Positions 1 through 8,954 are shown, counted from the stretch's first letter. The stretch: 64,000 nt of DNA from Methylobacterium sp. WSM2598 (GCF_000379105.1 NZ_KB900609.1:6285866-6349865); one strand, 5' to 3'. The notes: generated from the sequence alone by a model not told the origin. Numbers and translations: made by a program.

Positions 1-1
1 G

Positions 2-685
2 CGCGGCTGGCGCGCGGCGCTGCGCGAGGCGGTGGTCGAGCCCTTCTCCGACCTCGCCGCCCGCAAGGGCGCGGGGCTCGCCCTGATCCTGCTCCTGATC
101 ACCCTCTACCGCCTGCCCGACATCGTGTCGGGGATCATGGCCAACCCGCTCTACATCGACATGAAGTACTCGCTCAGCGAGATCGCCACGGTGTCGAAGG
201 TCTACGGCGTGTGGATCGGCATCGCCGGGGCCTTCGCGGGCGGGATCGCGGTGAGCCGGCTCGGGCTCCTCAACGCGCTCCTGATCGGGGGGATCGCGGC
301 GGCGAGTTCGAACCTGATGTATGCCTGGGTGGCGGTGGCCGGGCACAACCTGCCGCTCCTCATCGGCAGCATCAGCGTCGAGAACTTCGCGGGCGCCTTC
401 GCGGGCACGGCGCTGATCGCCTACATGTCGAGCCTGACCTCGCCGGCCTTCGCGGCGACGCAGTACGCGCTGCTCTCCTCGCTCTACGCGCTGCCGGGCA
501 AGTGGGTGGGCGGCCTCTCGGGCTTCGCCGTCGACGCCGTCGGCTACCCGACCTTCTTCATCCTCACCTCGGCGACCGGCATCCCGGTCGTGGCCCTGTG
601 CCTCGCGCTCCGCTTCCTGCCCGAGGAGCCGTCCGCCGCACCCGAGGCGGATCTCGGGGGCGGGGGCGTCACCTTGCGCGCCTGA
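2..685 (+). CDS. ampG: AmpG-like muropeptide permease, MFS family (5' end outside window)
   Basis: The open frame runs in from the left edge, so the N-terminal half is missing. The first visible residues are RGWRAALREAVVEPF. The remaining 228 or so residues hold several hydrophobic helices typical of the C-terminal half of an MFS carrier, including the stretches around LALILLLITLYRLPD and GTALIAYMSSLTSPAFAATQ. The order and wording match AmpG (PAT family) permeases, which import GlcNAc-anhydromuropeptides across the inner membrane for cell-wall recycling. A GTG at 32 could be read as a start, but the conserved sequence clearly continues upstream. The substrate is inferred from family resemblance. 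Confidence 0.8.
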   Translation, partial: RGWRAALREAVVEPFSDLAARKGAGLALILLLITLYRLPDIVSGIMANPLYIDMKYSLSEIATVSKVYGVWIGIAGAFAGGIAVSRLGLLNALLIGGIAAASSNLMYAWVAVAGHNLPLLIGSISVENFAGAFAGTALIAYMSSLTSPAFAATQYALLSSLYALPGKWVGGLSGFAVDAVGYPTFFILTSATGIPVVALCLALRFLPEEPSAAPEADLGGGGVTLRA

Positions 686-720
686 GCGGGCGTGAGCGGG
701 CGTGAGCGGGCGTGAGCGAA
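681..720. repeat. Four 10-bp direct repeats at the ampG stop codon
   Basis: The unit CGTGAGCGGG occurs at 691-700 and 701-710. Near-identical copies sit at 681-690 (CCTGAGCGGG) and 711-720 (CGTGAGCGAA). The first copy contains the TGA stop of the permease gene. The array runs directly into the inverted repeat at 722-759. It is a short slippage-type repeat with no evident function. Confidence 0.8.
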
Positions 721-721
721 G

Positions 722-759
722 CCGACATCCGCATGGCGACGCAAGCCGTCGGATGTCGG
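722..759. terminator. Bidirectional hairpin between convergent ampG and thioesterase genes
   Basis: CCGACATCCG at 722-731 is perfectly complementary to CGGATGTCGG at 750-759, with an 18-base loop. It sits between two convergent genes, one ending at 685 on the plus strand and one at 761 on the minus strand. That position suggests a shared terminator. There is no U-tract on either side, so it would be a non-canonical terminator. Confidence 0.55.
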
Positions 760-760
760 A

Positions 761-1204
761 TCAGACCGACCACGGGCCGAAGCTGCCGTCATCGGCGGGG
801 GCGGGCGGCTCGGGCGGCACCGGCCGCGACCGGCGGCTCTCGTCGATGGCCACGAAGGTGAAGAGGGCCTGCGTGACCTTGGTCGTCTCCTCGCTCTCGC
901 GGGCGCGGCGCCACGCCTCGATCTGGATGCGGATCGAGGAGCGGCCCACCGCGACGATGCGGGCGTAGAGGCTGACCTCGTCGCCCACCAGGACCGGCTG
1001 CAGGAAGGTCATGCCCTCGACCGCGATGGTGGCGCAGCGCCCCCGCGCCCGGCGGGCCGCCACGTTGCCGGCGGCGAGGTCCATCTGGGCCATCAGCCAG
1101 CCGTCGAAGATGTCTCCGGCCGGGTTGGTGTCCGCCGGCATGGCGATGGTGCGGATGACCGGGGCGCCCCAATCGGGCACGCTGGCGGGCGGGTCGGTGG
1201 CCAT
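761..1204 (-). CDS. YciA-type acyl-CoA thioesterase (hotdog fold)
   Basis: This 147-residue protein matches the YciA/Acot hotdog family, which hydrolyses acyl-CoA to free acid and CoA in the cytoplasm. The family hallmark is seen at residues 26-41 (TNPAGDIFDGWLMAQM), which carries the active-site Asn/Asp region. It is followed by a strand with TIAVEGMTFLQPV and the typical VGDEVSLYARIV segment. Length is normal for the family, apart from a Pro-rich tail after about residue 128. It converges with the permease gene on its left and is divergent from the EcsC-family gene on its right. The exact chain-length preference cannot be read from sequence. Confidence 0.88.
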   Translation of the reverse strand: MATDPPASVPDWGAPVIRTIAMPADTNPAGDIFDGWLMAQMDLAAGNVAARRARGRCATIAVEGMTFLQPVLVGDEVSLYARIVAVGRSSIRIQIEAWRRARESEETTKVTQALFTFVAIDESRRSRPVPPEPPAPADDGSFGPWSV

Positions 1205-1374
1205 GGGGACCGCGTCTCTCGGCTGCGTGAGGAGCCCCTTCGTAACCGACCTCGGCCGCGAGGGCGACCGCCCCGGCGTCCGAGGGGGGTGCGGGGCGGC
1301 CGTCGGGCCCTTGCGGAACCGGCCCCGGCATCGCCAGCTTTCATCCGTCCTGGTCCCATCCCGAGGTTCGCGCC

Positions 1375-2307
1375 GTGACCGAGATCGTCGCCGTCGAGAC
1401 CGCCCCGCTGCCGGCCCCCCCTCCCGCGCCCGAACCGCTCAGCGACGCGGACCGCGCGGCGCTGCGGGCGGCGGTGGCGGTGCTGGAGCGTCCGAGCTTC
1501 GCGGCCCGGCTCTCGGCCATGGCGGGCGCCCCCCTCGACATGCTGGGCCGGGCCCTGCCCGAGGCGGTGACCGAGACCATCACGCAGGCCACCGAGGGCG
1601 CCATGCGGGGCGCGCTGAGGGTGGCGGTCGCGACCCTGCCGCGGGCGGGGGAGGCGCAGGCCGTGGTGCCGGCCGAGGCGGCCGAGCGGCCCTCCCTGCG
1701 CAGCCGCGCCCTCGACCTGCTGGAGCGCTACCCGCCGGGGGATTTCGGCCACAAGGCGCTGGCGGCGGTGTCGGGCGCGGTCGGCGGCGCCTTCGGGCTG
1801 GCGACGATCCCCGTGGAGCTGCCGCTCACCACGACCCTGATGCTGCGCTCCATCGCGGAGATCGCCCAGCGCGAGGGCGAGGACCTGCGCGAGCCCGAGG
1901 CGGCGCTGGCCTGCCTGCAGGTCTTCGCGCTCGGCGGCCGCGGCGGACCGGAGCCGAGCCCCACCGACAGCGGCTACTTCGCGGTGCGCGGCATGCTGGC
2001 CAAGACGATGTCGGAGGTGGCGCGCTACGCGGCGGGCCGCGGGCTCCTCGACGAGAGCGCCCCGGCGGTGATGCGCTTCGTGGCGCAGGTCGCCGCACGC
2101 TTCGGCCTCGTCGTGTCGCAGAAGGCCGCCGCCCAGGCGGTGCCGGTGGTGGGCGCCCTCGGCGGCGCGGCGGTGAACGCGGCCTTCATGGACCATTTCC
2201 AGGCCATCGCCCGGGCCCACTTCACCGTGCGGCGGCTGGAGCGGCGCTACGGCAAGGAGCGGGTGCGGGAGGCCTACGAGGCGGAGCGGGCGGCGCTGGC
2301 GGGGTGA
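1375..2307 (+). CDS. EcsC-family protein
   Basis: The 310-residue product resembles the EcsC family of poorly characterised proteins. After a Pro/Ala-rich N-terminus, the recognisable core starts near residue 120. It has the hydrophobic, Gly-rich segment around SGAVGGAFGLATIPVELP, then a stretch with LACLQVFALGG and a second Gly/Ala-rich segment near VPVVGALGGAAVNAAF. These hydrophobic segments suggest membrane association. The name comes from Bacillus EcsC, encoded beside an ABC transporter, but no transporter is adjacent here. Function is unknown. Confidence 0.75.
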   Translation: MTEIVAVETAPLPAPPPAPEPLSDADRAALRAAVAVLERPSFAARLSAMAGAPLDMLGRALPEAVTETITQATEGAMRGALRVAVATLPRAGEAQAVVPAEAAERPSLRSRALDLLERYPPGDFGHKALAAVSGAVGGAFGLATIPVELPLTTTLMLRSIAEIAQREGEDLREPEAALACLQVFALGGRGGPEPSPTDSGYFAVRGMLAKTMSEVARYAAGRGLLDESAPAVMRFVAQVAARFGLVVSQKAAAQAVPVVGALGGAAVNAAFMDHFQAIARAHFTVRRLERRYGKERVREAYEAERAALAG

Positions 2308-2331
2308 GGCGGGCCGCGCGCCGCCGCGCCG

Positions 2332-3042
2332 TCACCCGTCGAGCTCCGGATAGCGGCGGAAGATCCCGTCCTCGTTGAACGGCACCCGGCGGTCGCTCGC
2401 CCGGTAGGCGGCGATCCGCGGGCGCTCGCCCACGGCCCGGTGCAGGGCCGCCAGCTTGGGCGCGCCGGCGAGCCCCCGCGCGGCGGCCTGCGGGAAGGCG
2501 TAGAGCAGGCCCTCGACCAGCTGGAACAGCGAGAGGTCGGCGTAGCTGAGCCGCTCGCCCACCAGCTGCGCGGGGCCCCGCGGGTTGCGGGCGAGCACCT
2601 GCTCGAAGAAGCCGAGATAGGCCGGCAGGCGCGCCTCGCGGAAGATCCGGGCGGCGCGCGCGGCCTCGGGCTTCTGGTCCTCGTAGAACAGGCTGCTGGC
2701 GATCGGGTGATGGGTGTCGTGCACCTCGCTCACCGCGTCCGCCACGGTCAGCTGCAGCTGGTGGGTGCGGATCCGCTCGGCCTCACCCTCGCCGACGAGG
2801 CCGAGGCGCGGGCCGAGATAGAGCAGGATCGCGGCGGTCTGGCCGATCATCAGGTCGCCGTCGCGCAGGATCGGGCAGGCGAAGGAGGGGCGCGGCCCGT
2901 CCTCCGCCAGGAGGTCGTGCAGCGCGCCGAAGCCCCGCGTCCGGGCGACGTCGCGGTAGGCGGCCCCCGCCTCCTCCAGGGCGAGGCGCACGAACTCGCC
3001 CCGGCCCTGAATGCCCGGCCAGTAGAACAGCTCGTAGGCCAC
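2332..3042 (-). CDS. Glutathione S-transferase family protein
   Basis: The 236-residue protein has the usual two-part GST layout. The N-terminal thioredoxin-like domain begins with YELFYWPGIQGRGEFVRLAL, and the cis-Pro glutathione-binding region is CPILRDGDLMIGQTAAILLY. An all-helical C-terminal domain follows from about residue 95. Such enzymes conjugate or reduce substrates with glutathione in the cytosol. The N-terminal Tyr residues could supply the catalytic hydroxyl. The stop of the YidB-like gene lies nearby at 3046-3702, only three bases from this start, so the two are probably co-transcribed, with the YidB-like gene upstream. Confidence 0.87.
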   Translation of the reverse strand: MAYELFYWPGIQGRGEFVRLALEEAGAAYRDVARTRGFGALHDLLAEDGPRPSFACPILRDGDLMIGQTAAILLYLGPRLGLVGEGEAERIRTHQLQLTVADAVSEVHDTHHPIASSLFYEDQKPEAARAARIFREARLPAYLGFFEQVLARNPRGPAQLVGERLSYADLSLFQLVEGLLYAFPQAAARGLAGAPKLAALHRAVGERPRIAAYRASDRRVPFNEDGIFRRYPELDG

Positions 3043-3045
3043 CGC

Positions 3046-3702
3046 CTACCAGCTCCGCATCTCGTCGCGGCTCGGCGGGCGGCCCCCGGGGGTGAGCCCG
3101 TCGATCACCCCGGGCAGCACGGCGGCGAGCTGGGTCAGGAGGGTGTCGCGCTCGAGGCCGGTCTCGCGGCTCAGCGTCTCGACCGTGTCGGGGCCGAGCG
3201 CCTGGGCGAGCTGCTGGGGCGCGATCCCGCGATTCTGCCCGGGGCCGATCCAGGACTCGATCACCTCGCCGAGCCCGCCGCGGCGGAAGCGGTCGATCAG
3301 CTGGTCGAGCCCGGCCGGGCCGGCATTGTCCGGGATCTCGCGGTCGAGGCCGGAATACTGGTCGGCGCGCTGGTCGAAGGGGTTGGGCACGCTGCCGCCC
3401 GCCTGCGGGCCCGGGCCGCCCGGCCCGTCGAGCATGCCGGAGAAGTCGGAGAAGGGGTTGTTCGGATCGGCGGCGGGGCCGGGGCGCGGCGCGAAGCCCT
3501 CGTCGCCGCGCGGGCGCGGCGCCGGGCGGGCGCCGCCGCCGAGGATGTCGCCGAAGCCGCCCTGCAGCGCCCGCGAGGCGAGCAGCATCAGCAGCGCCTT
3601 GACGAGGGGCGACATGGCCGAGGCGCCGCCCCCCGCCCGGCCCTGGCCCCCGAGCACGTTGCCGAGCACCGAACCGATCACCTGATCGAGCAGACCCATC
3701 AC
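3046..3702 (-). CDS. YidB-like protein (DUF937)
   Basis: This 218-residue protein has the pattern of YidB/DUF937 proteins. The N-terminus (MGLLDQVIGSVLGNVLGG) is hydrophobic and Gly-rich, and is followed by a disordered Gly/Pro-rich middle. The conserved C-terminal half contains LDQLIDRFRRGGLGEVIESW and IAPQQLAQALGPDTVETLS, the helical YidB core. The biological role of the family is not known. It is upstream of the GST gene with a three-base gap, so the two are probably one transcript. Confidence 0.82.
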   Translation of the reverse strand: MMGLLDQVIGSVLGNVLGGQGRAGGGASAMSPLVKALLMLLASRALQGGFGDILGGGARPAPRPRGDEGFAPRPGPAADPNNPFSDFSGMLDGPGGPGPQAGGSVPNPFDQRADQYSGLDREIPDNAGPAGLDQLIDRFRRGGLGEVIESWIGPGQNRGIAPQQLAQALGPDTVETLSRETGLERDTLLTQLAAVLPGVIDGLTPGGRPPSRDEMRSW

Positions 3703-3775
3703 GCTCCTCCCGCGCCCCGCGGACTCTTCCGGTGCGTTAACCCAGCCGGAGGGGCGCGGTTGCGTCGCGGCGCGG

Positions 3776-4501
3776 TCAGGCGGTGCTGCCGGCGTCGATC
3801 GTCATCACCGTGCCGGTGATGTTGCGCCCGCTCTCGCCCATCAGGAAGGCGACGGCGTTCGCCACGTCCTGCGCCTCGGCGAGACGGCGCAGGGCGGCGC
3901 GGCCGGCGATCTTGCGGCGCTCCGCCTCGCCGAGGCCCGCGGTCATCTCGGTGTCGATGAAACCCGGCGCCACCGCGTTCACCGTGATGCCGAGCGGGCC
4001 GACCTCCCGGGCGAGGGAGCGCGTGAAGCCGATCATCGACGCCTTGGTGGCGGCGTAGACCGAGAGCGCGTTGTAGCCCGTCGAGGCGATGATCGAGCTG
4101 ACATTGACGACGCGCCCGGCCCCCTCGGCCATCATGGCGCGCACCGCGTGCTTGGTGAGCACGATCGGCGCGAGCGTGTTGAGCCGCACCAGCGCCTCGA
4201 TGTCGGCGAGCGGCATCATCGCCAGGAGCCCCTCGGTGCCGAGACCGGCATTGTTGACGAGGCCGTAGAGCGGCCCGTGCGCCTCGCGCAGGCGCCGCAC
4301 CAGGTCGGGCAGGGCCCCGATCTCCGCGAGGTCGGCGGCCGCGAAGTGGAGCTCGCCCGGCCCGGCCGCGCGCATCGCCGCCTCGAGCGCCTCGCTCGGG
4401 CGGCGGGCCACCGCCGCGACCCGGAAGCCGGCGCCGGCGAGGGTGACGGCGATCGCGAGGCCGAGGCCCCGGCTCGCCCCGGTGACGAGGACGTTACGCA
4501 T
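3776..4501 (-). CDS. 3-oxoacyl-ACP reductase-like SDR (FabG type)
   Basis: The 241-residue enzyme is a classical short-chain dehydrogenase. The nucleotide-binding motif is TGASRGLGLAI at residues 7-17 and the NNAG motif is at 83-86. The catalytic residues are Ser136, Tyr149 and Lys153 (YAATK). It should reduce a 3-oxoacyl thioester with NAD(P)H. The ATG at 4501 is chosen because it overlaps the stop of the upstream ligase gene by eight bases, which implies translational coupling. A longer frame upstream is low-complexity and not credible. It is the third gene of the ACP-ligase-reductase operon, so the natural substrate may be an ACP-bound acyl group made by that operon rather than a housekeeping fatty acid. 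Confidence 0.88.
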   Translation of the reverse strand: MRNVLVTGASRGLGLAIAVTLAGAGFRVAAVARRPSEALEAAMRAAGPGELHFAAADLAEIGALPDLVRRLREAHGPLYGLVNNAGLGTEGLLAMMPLADIEALVRLNTLAPIVLTKHAVRAMMAEGAGRVVNVSSIIASTGYNALSVYAATKASMIGFTRSLAREVGPLGITVNAVAPGFIDTEMTAGLGEAERRKIAGRAALRRLAEAQDVANAVAFLMGESGRNITGTVMTIDAGSTA

Positions 4502-5957
4502 GGCGGCTCTCCGGCGGCGTCTCGGCAAGGGGCGTCTCGGCAAGGGGAGCCTGGGCAAGCGGGGCCTGGGCGCCCGCACCGCGTCCCCGGGCGAGCTTGC
4601 CGGCCCCGGTCACCGGCAGCGCCTCGGCGACGCGCAGGACGGCCGGGACCTTGTGGGCGGGCAGGGCCGCCCGGCAGGCGGCCAGGATCTCGGCCTTGAC
4701 CGCCTCGACGGAGGCCTCCCCGGGATCGAGCACCAGGGTGGCGGTGACGAGCGCCCCCGTGATCGGGTTGCGGCGGCCCTCGACCAGGGACATCCGCACC
4801 CGCGGATGCCGGTTGATCACCGCCTCGACCTCCTCCGGGTGCACCTTGAGGCCCCCGACATTGATGATGCCGCCGCGCCGCCCGACGAAGGCGCAGCGCC
4901 CGTCGCGGATCTCGATCATGTCGCCGGTATCGACGAAGCCCTCCGCGTCGAGCAGGATCGGCGCGCCCTCGCCGAGGTAGCGGCGGGCCGTGCGGCCGGA
5001 GCGGATCCGCAGGGCGCCCTCGACCACGCGCAGCTCCACGCCGCCCGCGCGGGGGCCGAGGAAGCTCTCGGGGAAACCCTCGCGCCCGTCCGTCACCTCG
5101 AACCCCACCCCCGCCTCGGTGGAGGCGTAGGCGTGGCCGATCGAGGCCTGCGGGAAGGCGGCGCGCAGGGCGTCGAGCACCGCCTGGTCGGCGATCTCGC
5201 CGGAGAGCCGGACGTAGGAGGGGCGGAAGGCGCCGAGCCCCGCGCTCATCAGCGCCCGGCGCCAGTGCGAGGGCGTGCCCGAGACGTGGCTCGCCCCGTG
5301 GCGCCCGAGGCGCGCGAGGAACTCCGCCACCGGCTCGTCCTTGGCCGAGAGGACCAGCGAGGCGCCGCCGAGGACCGCGCGCAGGAAGATCTGGAGCCCG
5401 CCGTAGCGGCGGATGTCGTAGAAGGTCGACCAGACCGGCGCCGGCTCCCCGGGGGGACGCGGGCGGATCGCGCCGGCGAGCCCCTCCAGGTCGTGCACCA
5501 CCATCTTGGGCACGCCCGTGGTGCCGGAGGTGAGGAGCACCCATTCGGTGGCGAGCCGGGGCGCGGCCGGGGCCGCGGCGGGGCGGGGCGCGCCGATCGC
5601 GTGGACCGGGCGGCCGCCGACATCCGGCCGCGCCGCGGGCGCGAGGTCCGTTACCACGGCCTCGATCCCGGCGCGGTCCAGCAGGGTCGGCAGGTGGGCG
5701 GGGTCGAGGTCGGGCGGGGCGAGGAGGAGCCGGCGGGCGAGCCCGTCGAGGTCGATCAGCGCCAGGGCGGCCGCGAACTGGTCCGCGGTCGCGACCAGCA
5801 CGGCGCGCCCGGCGAGCCCGTCGCGGGCCGGTCCCAGCGCGCTCGCGCGGGTGAGCGCCGCGAAGTCGATCGCGGCCTCGCGCCCGAGGAGGCGGCCGCC
5901 GGTCTCGCCGGCACCCGCCAGCGCCTCGCGCAGGGAGCCCGGGTCAGGCCGCGGCAT
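4494..5957 (-). CDS. AMP-dependent acyl-acid ligase (ANL superfamily)
   Basis: This 487-residue enzyme belongs to the acyl-CoA synthetase / adenylation family. The phosphate-binding loop is LLTSGTTGVPKMVVH at residues 141-155. The hinge-region motif is EGFVDTGDMIEI, followed by GRRGGIINVGGLKVHPEEVE. The catalytic C-terminal Lys lies in TGAGKLARG near residue 455. It activates a carboxylic acid as the acyl-adenylate and passes it to CoA or to a carrier protein. Its start overlaps the stop of a stand-alone ACP gene by 14 bases and its stop overlaps the reductase start by eight. The ACP is therefore the likely acceptor. The acid substrate is not predictable by eye. Confidence 0.87.
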   Translation of the reverse strand: MPRPDPGSLREALAGAGETGGRLLGREAAIDFAALTRASALGPARDGLAGRAVLVATADQFAAALALIDLDGLARRLLLAPPDLDPAHLPTLLDRAGIEAVVTDLAPAARPDVGGRPVHAIGAPRPAAAPAAPRLATEWVLLTSGTTGVPKMVVHDLEGLAGAIRPRPPGEPAPVWSTFYDIRRYGGLQIFLRAVLGGASLVLSAKDEPVAEFLARLGRHGASHVSGTPSHWRRALMSAGLGAFRPSYVRLSGEIADQAVLDALRAAFPQASIGHAYASTEAGVGFEVTDGREGFPESFLGPRAGGVELRVVEGALRIRSGRTARRYLGEGAPILLDAEGFVDTGDMIEIRDGRCAFVGRRGGIINVGGLKVHPEEVEAVINRHPRVRMSLVEGRRNPITGALVTATLVLDPGEASVEAVKAEILAACRAALPAHKVPAVLRVAEALPVTGAGKLARGRGAGAQAPLAQAPLAETPLAETPPESRHA

Positions 5958-6201
5958 CGACGGCGGCGCCCTCGTAGAGCGCGATGAACTCGCCGACCGT
6001 CACCGGGAAGGTGATCTCGTCCGACATCGTGAATGGATCGACGTTCAGTTCGCCCTCCAGCCGCGCCACCAGGATCGCGAAGCACAGCGAATCCAGCCCG
6101 GTCTCGACCAGAGCCGTGTTGTCCGACAGTGGAGCCAGCTTGCGCTGCTGCTCTTCGGCGATCTTCTTCATTTGATCGAGAATCGTTAACCTTACGGACA
6201 T
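5944..6201 (-). CDS. Stand-alone acyl carrier protein
   Basis: An 85-residue acidic protein starts at the ATG at 6201. It carries the phosphopantetheine attachment motif GLDSL with Ser38, followed by the helix FAILVARLEGELN. Size and motif fit a discrete ACP or peptidyl carrier protein that holds an acyl group as a thioester. Longer in-frame reading upstream is rejected because the ACP fold begins with the chosen Met. The gene heads the ACP-ligase-reductase operon. An 85-base gap separates it from the divergent acyltransferase-like gene, and that gap probably holds both promoters. Confidence 0.87.
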   Translation of the reverse strand: MSVRLTILDQMKKIAEEQQRKLAPLSDNTALVETGLDSLCFAILVARLEGELNVDPFTMSDEITFPVTVGEFIALYEGAAVDAAA

Positions 6202-6286
6202 GCGGGCGTATCTCCTGTTCTCTTCATCCGCTATACCAGCCGCCGTGAAAGCCCAGCAAGGTTTTCGCCTCCGTAGGGTGAACGGA

Positions 6287-7162
6287 ATGGTTACAGATGT
6301 CCGCGGCCCGGTGCGCCGGCGGCAGATCACGGAAGCGGACCTCGACGCCGTGGCCGGGCTGCTGAGCCGCGGCTTCCGGTTCCGGCCGAAGAGCTACTGG
6401 CGGCTCGGCCTCGCCCGGCAGGCGGCGCGGCCGGTGCCGGAGGGCTATCCGCGCTTCGGCTACCTGCTGGAGGCCGGGGGGCGGCCGGTCGCGGTGCTGC
6501 TGACGATCTTCTCCGAAGCGGTGCGGGACGGGCGCCGGGTCGTGCGCTGCAACCTGTCGAGCTGGTCGTCCGAGCCCGCCTTCGCGGGCCACGCCGCGCT
6601 GCTCGTCGGCGCGGTCCTGCGCGACCCCACCGTCACCTACCTCAATCTCTCGCCGGCCCCGCACACCCAGCCGATCATCGAGCGGCAGGGCTTCCAGCCG
6701 TTCGGCCGCGGGCTGTTCCTCAGCCTGCCCTGGCTCGCCGACCCGCACGAGCGCGTGCGCATCCACCGGGTGGGCGAGCGGGCGCCGGAATGCCTGGCGG
6801 ACCTGCCCGAGCGCGACCTGCTGGAGGCCCATGCCGGCTACGGCTGCACCTGCCTGGTGGCGGAGGCGCAGGACGGGCTGCACCCCTTCGTCTTCGCCCC
6901 CCGGCGCATCCTCAAGCGGCTGGTGCCGACGCGCCACCTGATCTACTGCCGCGACCTCGCCGAGTTCGCGCGCTTCGCCGGGCCGCTCGGGCGCCACCTC
7001 CTCGGGCGCGGCCATCCGACCGTGCTGATCGACGCCGACGGGCCGCTGCCGGGCCTCGTCGGCCTGTCGCTCGCCCGGCAGCAGACCCGGTACTTCCGCG
7101 GCCCGAACCCGCCCCGGCCGGGGGAGATCCCCTACACGGAGGGCGCGATCTTCGGCCCCTGA
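6287..7162 (+). CDS. Putative acyltransferase (weak GNAT resemblance)
   Basis: The 291-residue product begins in a way reminiscent of GNAT enzymes: a short strand followed by ITEADLDAVAGLLSRGF and a positively charged helix. The central part has strands compatible with an acyl-CoA-binding fold, including the segments around VTYLNLSPAP and IIERQGFQPFGRG. No certain catalytic motif is visible, so the acyltransferase call rests on the overall pattern and on context. ATG 6287 and GTG 6278 are both possible starts. It is transcribed away from the ACP-ligase-reductase operon and could take acyl groups from that ACP. This is an inference. Confidence 0.5.
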   Translation: MVTDVRGPVRRRQITEADLDAVAGLLSRGFRFRPKSYWRLGLARQAARPVPEGYPRFGYLLEAGGRPVAVLLTIFSEAVRDGRRVVRCNLSSWSSEPAFAGHAALLVGAVLRDPTVTYLNLSPAPHTQPIIERQGFQPFGRGLFLSLPWLADPHERVRIHRVGERAPECLADLPERDLLEAHAGYGCTCLVAEAQDGLHPFVFAPRRILKRLVPTRHLIYCRDLAEFARFAGPLGRHLLGRGHPTVLIDADGPLPGLVGLSLARQQTRYFRGPNPPRPGEIPYTEGAIFGP

Positions 7163-7171
7163 CGAGGCCTT

Positions 7172-7188
7172 CGGCCCTGACCGGGCCG
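7172..7188 (+). terminator. Short GC hairpin after the acyltransferase-like gene
   Basis: CGGCCC at 7172-7177 pairs with GGGCCG at 7183-7188 around a five-base loop, ten bases after the stop codon. There is no U-tract, so this is at best a weak terminator. Confidence 0.35.
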
Positions 7189-7268
7189 GGATCCGCCCGC
7201 CCGCGCCGCCGCACGGGCCCCGCCCGGGCGCCGGGCGCCCACACGACGCAACCGCATGGAGCCGCACG

Positions 7269-8954
7269 ATGGACGAGGCGAGGCCGGGGCGCACAGCCGC
7301 CCGGGTGCTGGTGGATCAGCTGGTGGCGAACGGGGTGCGCCACGTCTTCACGGTGCCGGGCGAGAGCTTCCTGCCCGTCCTCGACGCGCTGCGGGATTCC
7401 GGCATCGCGGTGACGACCTGCCGCCAGGAGGGGGCGGCCGCCATGATGGCGGAGGCCCACGGCAAGGCGACCGGGATGCCCGGGATCTGCTTCGTCACCC
7501 GCGGCCCGGGCGCCACCAACGCCTCGGCGGGCCTGCACGTCGCGCAGCAGGACTCGACCCCGATGATCCTGTTCGTCGGCCAGATCGAGCGGCGCTTCCG
7601 CGAGCGCGAGGCGTTCCAGGAGCTCGATTACCGGGCGGTGTTCGGCCCGATGGCGAAGTGGGCGACCGAGATCGACGACCCCGACCGGGTGCCGGAATTC
7701 GTGGCCCGCGCCTTCGCGACGGCGACGGCCGGGCGGCCCGGCCCGGTCGTGGTGGCGCTGCCCAAGGACATGCTGACCGAGGCGACGGCGGCCCCGCTCG
7801 CGCCGCCCTTCCGGCCGGTCGAGGCGGCGCCGGGGGAGGAGGACGTGGCGCGGCTCGCCGACCTCGTCGCCTCGGCGGAGCGGCCGCTCCTGCTGCTCGG
7901 GGGCAGCCGCTGGAGCGAGGGCGCCTGCGCGGCCATCGCCCGCTTCGCCGAGGCCTTCGACCTGCCGGTCGCCACCAGCTACCGGCGCAGCCCCCTGTTC
8001 GACGCGCTGCATCCGAACTACGCGGGCGATCTCGGCCTCGCCCCCAACCCGAAGCTGGTGGCGCGCGCCAGGGCCGCCGACCTGCTCGTGCTGCTCGGCG
8101 GGCGCCTCGGCGAGATCCCCTCGCAGGGCTACAGCCTGCTCGACGTGCCCGGGCCGCGGACCCGCCTCGTCCACATCCATGCCGGCCCGGAGGAGCTGGG
8201 CCGCGTCTACCAGCCCTTCCTCGCCATCAACGCCTCGCCCGCGCGCACCGCCGCCGCCCTGGCGCGGCTGCCGGCCCCGGCCCGCATCCCGTGGCGGGAG
8301 GAGACCCGGGCCGCCCACGCGGAGTTCCTCGCCTGGGGCGAGCGGGCGACGCCGCAGCCGGGCGGGGTCAATCTCGGCGAGGTGATCATCCACCTGCGCG
8401 AGGTGCTGCCGCGCGACGCGGTCCTGTGCAACGGCGCGGGCAATTACGCGGCCTGGATCCACCGCTTCTACCGGTTCCGCGGCCTCGCCTCCCACATCGC
8501 CCCGACCTCGGCCTCGATGGGCTACGGCGTGCCGGCCGCGGTGGCGATGAAGCGCCTGTGGCCGCAGCGCACCGTGGTGTCGATCAACGGCGACGGCGAT
8601 TTCCTGATGAACGGCCAGGAATTCGCGACCGCCGTGCAGTACCGGCTGCCGCTCGTGGTGATCGTGGCCGACAATGCCAGCTACGGCACGATCCGGATGC
8701 ATCAGGAGCGCGAATTCCCCGACCGCGTCGTCGCCACCGACCTCGTCAACCCGGATTTCGCCGCCTATGCGCGGGCCTTCGGCGGGCTCGGCTGGACGGT
8801 CGAGCGCACCGAGGACTTCCCGGCGGCGTTCCGGGAGGCGAGCGCCTGCGGCCGGCCCGCGATCATCCACCTCAAGATCGCCACCGACGCGATCACGCCC
8901 GGCCAGACCCTGACCCAGATCCGCGACCGGGCGGTGGCGGGGCGCGCGGCCTGA
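7269..8954 (+). CDS. Thiamine diphosphate-dependent enzyme (acetolactate synthase large-subunit family)
   Basis: The 561-residue protein has the three-domain ThDP-enzyme layout. The N-terminal pyrimidine-binding domain carries the catalytic glutamate Glu54 in CRQEGAAAMMAEAHGKATG. The central domain spans roughly residues 190-330. The C-terminal pyrophosphate-binding domain has the Mg/ThDP motif NGDGDFLMN near residue 440, followed by DNASYGT. Family members decarboxylate 2-oxo acids and transfer or release the resulting fragment. No small regulatory subunit gene is next to it, so a dedicated branched-chain biosynthesis role is unlikely. A GGAG seven bases before the ATG supports the start. 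Its neighbours suggest a role in an acyl or sugar pathway. Confidence 0.85.
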   Translation: MDEARPGRTAARVLVDQLVANGVRHVFTVPGESFLPVLDALRDSGIAVTTCRQEGAAAMMAEAHGKATGMPGICFVTRGPGATNASAGLHVAQQDSTPMILFVGQIERRFREREAFQELDYRAVFGPMAKWATEIDDPDRVPEFVARAFATATAGRPGPVVVALPKDMLTEATAAPLAPPFRPVEAAPGEEDVARLADLVASAERPLLLLGGSRWSEGACAAIARFAEAFDLPVATSYRRSPLFDALHPNYAGDLGLAPNPKLVARARAADLLVLLGGRLGEIPSQGYSLLDVPGPRTRLVHIHAGPEELGRVYQPFLAINASPARTAAALARLPAPARIPWREETRAAHAEFLAWGERATPQPGGVNLGEVIIHLREVLPRDAVLCNGAGNYAAWIHRFYRFRGLASHIAPTSASMGYGVPAAVAMKRLWPQRTVVSINGDGDFLMNGQEFATAVQYRLPLVVIVADNASYGTIRMHQEREFPDRVVATDLVNPDFAAYARAFGGLGWTVERTEDFPAAFREASACGRPAIIHLKIATDAITPGQTLTQIRDRAVAGRAA